A stretch of 64,000 bases of DNA. Origin: an uncultured Saprospiraceae bacterium (GTDB lineage: Bacteria; Bacteroidota; Bacteroidia; Chitinophagales; Saprospiraceae). The stretch covers positions 62,001 through 126,000 of the forward strand of contig CALLWB010000017.1 in the NCBI GenBank assembly GCA_938016265.1, in the 5' to 3' direction. The notes below the pieces were generated by a model. It made no database searches. It saw only the letters and a program-made list of their open reading frames with translations, and was not told where the DNA came from. Position numbers and translations under genes: made by a program. Positions 61,582-64,000 of the stretch are shown here, one piece after another (position 1 is the stretch's first letter; each line of letters starts with the position of its first letter).

Positions 61582-63288
61582 CTAACTACTAAGAACAGGT
61601 GCTGGATTAAAGAAATCGGTCCATTTTACATTTTTCTCCAAGTGATATCCAAGCAGTCGATTGTGGTAATAGAATAACAACTTCATGTCTCCGCTGGTAA
61701 AATCGCCATTGACATCTACCAATACGGGAGCATCGGCGTGATAGATTCCAATATTCTTGATCCCTACCTCTATTATTTTTTTGATGTTGGAGTCCTTCAT
61801 TTCGGCATCCAGCTTCAATTTGCCTTCTTCCTCCAAAATTTTCAGAATTTTCATAGAGGCTGCGATCGCCTGATTGAAAGATTCTTTTTTGATCACTCTT
61901 TCTTCGGCAGCTAACCGCATTAATCCATACAAATCCAGATTCTGATTTTTTGCTTTAAGGATATTGAAGGCGGTAAAAGCGACCAAATGGCTGCACAGGA
62001 CGATATTTTCCTTGTGAAATCTGTCAATTATTTTTTCGGATAGGATCCTTGTGTATTCCATGTCTCGTTGGAGATTAACGGTTATTTTTCCATCTGAAAC
62101 AAAATAATCACGTAGTTCTACTTCCTTATTTCTATCATCGTAGGAAATCCCCTCTTCATCAACAAAATTTCCAAGGACATCCATTGGTTTACCAAACGAG
62201 ATTTGAATCTCAGAACTAGCAGAGAAAAACTTCCATAAGAAATGTGTCGTCTTCCATACACTGAAACTTGATTTTGCACCTACGTACATTTCCTTACCCG
62301 TTCTCCTGAGGTAATCGTTGATCAGGCTTTCTGCTTCCAATACAAAATTGTAGCCGGTTACGACGGGTACGATAAAGATCTTGTTGTCCTTGCCGGATTC
62401 GTATAAGGAGCGTTGAGCTTCGGTGACCGTTCCCAGCAAACCCATTTTCAGTTTTTTCTCTAGTGCTCCAGATCGCTCTCTTGTCCCTCCAGGAAAAAAC
62501 AAGGTATGTGTCCCCCGTTGAATTGATAAATTAGAAAATGCTTTAAGGGTTTCCAGATAGACGGGATTTTTCTTCCTTCGATCCAGTTTGTAGGCGCCTA
62601 ATCTGTTGAAAAAATACGACATGATCGCATTGTTAAACAAATTCAACCCTGCTCCATACGACATCGCTGGCAGTCCAATGCTATCCACTCCCCACCCTAA
62701 CATGATGGAATCCAAATTACTAAAGTGAGTGGGTACAAGTACAATGGTACCTTTGGTGCCCAAAGAACGCAACAAACCAATTTCACCATGTATCTTAAGT
62801 CGTTCTCTCAACTTATAACGAGCACTGTAAAACCGTCTGAGGTTTCTGTTGGAGGCAGTATTTAGTAGCCGGTTGAACGCAGCAGTAAGGAATCGGCGAG
62901 CAAATTTGTAGGTACTGATTTTAAAATGTCCAGCTATCTCGTTAGAGTATCTATTTACAACTGCTGTCAATATTTCTTCGTTGTTGGCTGCTACTTGAGA
63001 GCCTGCCTGATCAAAAGATTTTTTGATAAGTTGTCTTCGCAATCGGTTCCAAAACTCGATTTCATGGGGTGGGTCTACCTTCCATGGTTCCTCTTTGACT
63101 CGAATTCGTTCCTGATACAATACTTTTGCCAGTTCTTCACTCAGCTTGTCCTTTTGGGTTTGCGTAAATCGATTTACAGTAAATTCAGTAACCTCTTCAA
63201 TAAATTCTTGTCGGTCTCTACTCAGGGTAAAGATCGGCCAATCCTTTATTTCAGGAATGATATATGAATATTCTCTATTATTTGCCAT
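61582..63288 (-). CDS. PlsB-like 1-acyl/glycerol-phosphate acyltransferase
   Basis: A 568-residue acyltransferase. The central PlsC/PlsB-type domain has the catalytic HX4D motif His188-Asp193 (THFSNLDS) and the FPGGTRERSG phosphate-binding motif at about 264-273. Long charged regions flank it (about 1-170 and 400-568), as in glycerol-3-phosphate acyltransferases of Bacteroidota. It should acylate glycerol phosphate or a lysophospholipid at the inner membrane, although no helix is obvious. It lies 59 bases downstream of engB on the same strand. Confidence 0.86.
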   Translation of the reverse strand: MANNREYSYIIPEIKDWPIFTLSRDRQEFIEEVTEFTVNRFTQTQKDKLSEELAKVLYQERIRVKEEPWKVDPPHEIEFWNRLRRQLIKKSFDQAGSQVAANNEEILTAVVNRYSNEIAGHFKISTYKFARRFLTAAFNRLLNTASNRNLRRFYSARYKLRERLKIHGEIGLLRSLGTKGTIVLVPTHFSNLDSIMLGWGVDSIGLPAMSYGAGLNLFNNAIMSYFFNRLGAYKLDRRKKNPVYLETLKAFSNLSIQRGTHTLFFPGGTRERSGALEKKLKMGLLGTVTEAQRSLYESGKDNKIFIVPVVTGYNFVLEAESLINDYLRRTGKEMYVGAKSSFSVWKTTHFLWKFFSASSEIQISFGKPMDVLGNFVDEEGISYDDRNKEVELRDYFVSDGKITVNLQRDMEYTRILSEKIIDRFHKENIVLCSHLVAFTAFNILKAKNQNLDLYGLMRLAAEERVIKKESFNQAIAASMKILKILEEEGKLKLDAEMKDSNIKKIIEVGIKNIGIYHADAPVLVDVNGDFTSGDMKLLFYYHNRLLGYHLEKNVKWTDFFNPAPVLSS

Positions 63289-63347
63289 AAAAGGAGCTAG
63301 TAAAGTCTCTTTAAATTTGATGCAATATTAATAATCTATTGGTGAAT

Positions 63348-63953
63348 TTAACTGTAATAGTCGAAAAATTGTTTATTCATTCCTTGAATAAAGTCAACTA
63401 GCTCTTCTTTTCCTCTTGTTTTTTCGGAGGAAGTGACGAAATATTGAGGGAAGGCTTCCCAGGTTTTTAATAACTCTTCCTTGAATGTTTCAACGTTTTC
63501 TTCGTTCTGTTTGTCTGAGTTTTTATCACTTTTTGTAAAGACAATTACAAAGGGTATTTGATTTGCGCCTAGCCAATTAATAAACTCAATATCAATAGCT
63601 TGGGGTGATATTCGAATATCGATTAATAAAAATGTGCATTGAAGTGTTTGCCTTCTTTGAAGGTATTGGTTGATCATTACTTCAAAATCTTTGCGCATTT
63701 TTTTTGAAGTCTTCGCATAGCCATACCCTGGTAAATCAACTAGGTACCATTTCTTATCAATTAAATAAAAGTTAAGATGCTGCGTTTTGCCTGGCTGTTT
63801 GGAAACTCTTGCCAAATCCTTCCTTCCCATCAACATATTTATCAGGGACGATTTTCCTACATTGGATCTTCCGATGAAAGCAAATTCCGGGCTATTGTTC
63901 ATTGGACAATCTCTATAACCAGGAAAACTTCCAATAAATTTTATGTCATGCAT
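63348..63953 (-). CDS. engB: Ribosome biogenesis GTP-binding protein EngB (YsxC)
   Basis: A 201-residue essential GTPase that assists assembly of the large ribosomal subunit. The G1 motif GRSNVGKSS, G3 DLPGYGYA and G4 TKSDK are all visible, and the protein starts with the typical FIGSFPGYRDCP. The ATG at 63953 lies 28 bases below a perfect -7 box. Its -33 element would fall outside the window. Confidence 0.97.
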   Translation of the reverse strand: MHDIKFIGSFPGYRDCPMNNSPEFAFIGRSNVGKSSLINMLMGRKDLARVSKQPGKTQHLNFYLIDKKWYLVDLPGYGYAKTSKKMRKDFEVMINQYLQRRQTLQCTFLLIDIRISPQAIDIEFINWLGANQIPFVIVFTKSDKNSDKQNEENVETFKEELLKTWEAFPQYFVTSSEKTRGKEELVDFIQGMNKQFFDYYS

Positions 63954-63981
63954 CTCAAAATATTGATTTAATAATTCGCCA

Positions 63982-63989
63982 CAAAGGTA
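63982..63989 (-). promoter_or_regulatory. Bacteroidota -7 box for engB
   Basis: TACCTTTG on the minus strand matches TAnnTTTG. The -33 region is cut off by the window end. Confidence 0.45.
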
Positions 63990-64000
63990 ACTTTCTACCT

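Noticed and set aside
1-64000. tRNA, rRNA, riboswitch, insertion sequence or CRISPR array
   Set aside because: I scanned the intergenic regions by eye and saw no cloverleaf ending, rRNA-like block, transposase frame with inverted ends, or repeat-spacer array; a covariance-model scan would be needed to exclude small structured RNAs.

Overview
The window looks like a chromosomal segment from a member of the Bacteroidota, most likely of the Saprospiria (Lewinella/Haliscomenobacter-like). Three things point there. Nine secreted proteins end in type IX secretion (T9SS) type A sorting domains. Upstream regions carry the Bacteroidota -7 promoter box TAnnTTTG rather than an E. coli-type -10 box. The gene families (fused E1 dehydrogenase, SprB repeats, PD40/OmpA proteins, DUF1573, 2TM proteins) are typical of the phylum. 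The lineage is inferred from family content; no rRNA or tRNA gene is present to confirm it.

Layout. 0-8.9 kb: the tail of an unknown gene, a class I aminotransferase, a DUF1573 protein, a fused E1 alpha/beta 2-oxoacid dehydrogenase, and guaA followed by a periplasmic-binding-like lipoprotein. 8.9-21.8 kb: an FtsX-like permease, a T9SS-sorted lipase-like protein, DUF72, an M61 peptidase, two small membrane proteins, a TPR/PD40/OmpA protein, a UbiA prenyltransferase and a SpoIID-like protein that lacks the family's catalytic glutamate. 22-41.6 kb is an accessory, surface-protein-rich region. It holds two tandem PKD/Kazal giants, then a mirror-image cassette (cargo - helical protein - helical protein - cargo), a TlpA-like thioredoxin, an M43 protease, and a third divergent pair of a T9SS cargo gene and a helical protein gene. 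41.7-64 kb: msrB, a tight five-gene unit (transglutaminase, DUF4442, two lipoproteins, a small ORF), lepA, a tail-anchored unknown, an exonuclease/GIY-YIG fusion, a NamZ-like protein, fmt, a 1203-residue BNR/PKD T9SS protein, a tail-fibre-like protein, a thioredoxin lipoprotein, a beta-barrel protein, a PCMD-like T9SS protein, an aquaporin, dapB, a PlsB-like acyltransferase and engB.

How the genes fit together. Many products act at the cell surface. T9SS cargo are probably bound to the outer membrane after export, and the OmpA/PD40 protein could be an accessory of that machinery. Housekeeping genes (guaA, lepA, fmt, dapB, engB) are interspersed with them. The strongest candidate for an undescribed system is the repeated head-to-head pairing, at three loci within about 14 kb, of an uncharacterised soluble alpha-helical protein (468-503 aa) with a T9SS-exported protein. 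At two loci both partners are homologous and arranged as an inverted duplication, and the cargo carry dockerin-like EF-hand loops plus a cohesin-like domain. I found no CRISPR array, insertion sequence, prophage, rRNA or tRNA.
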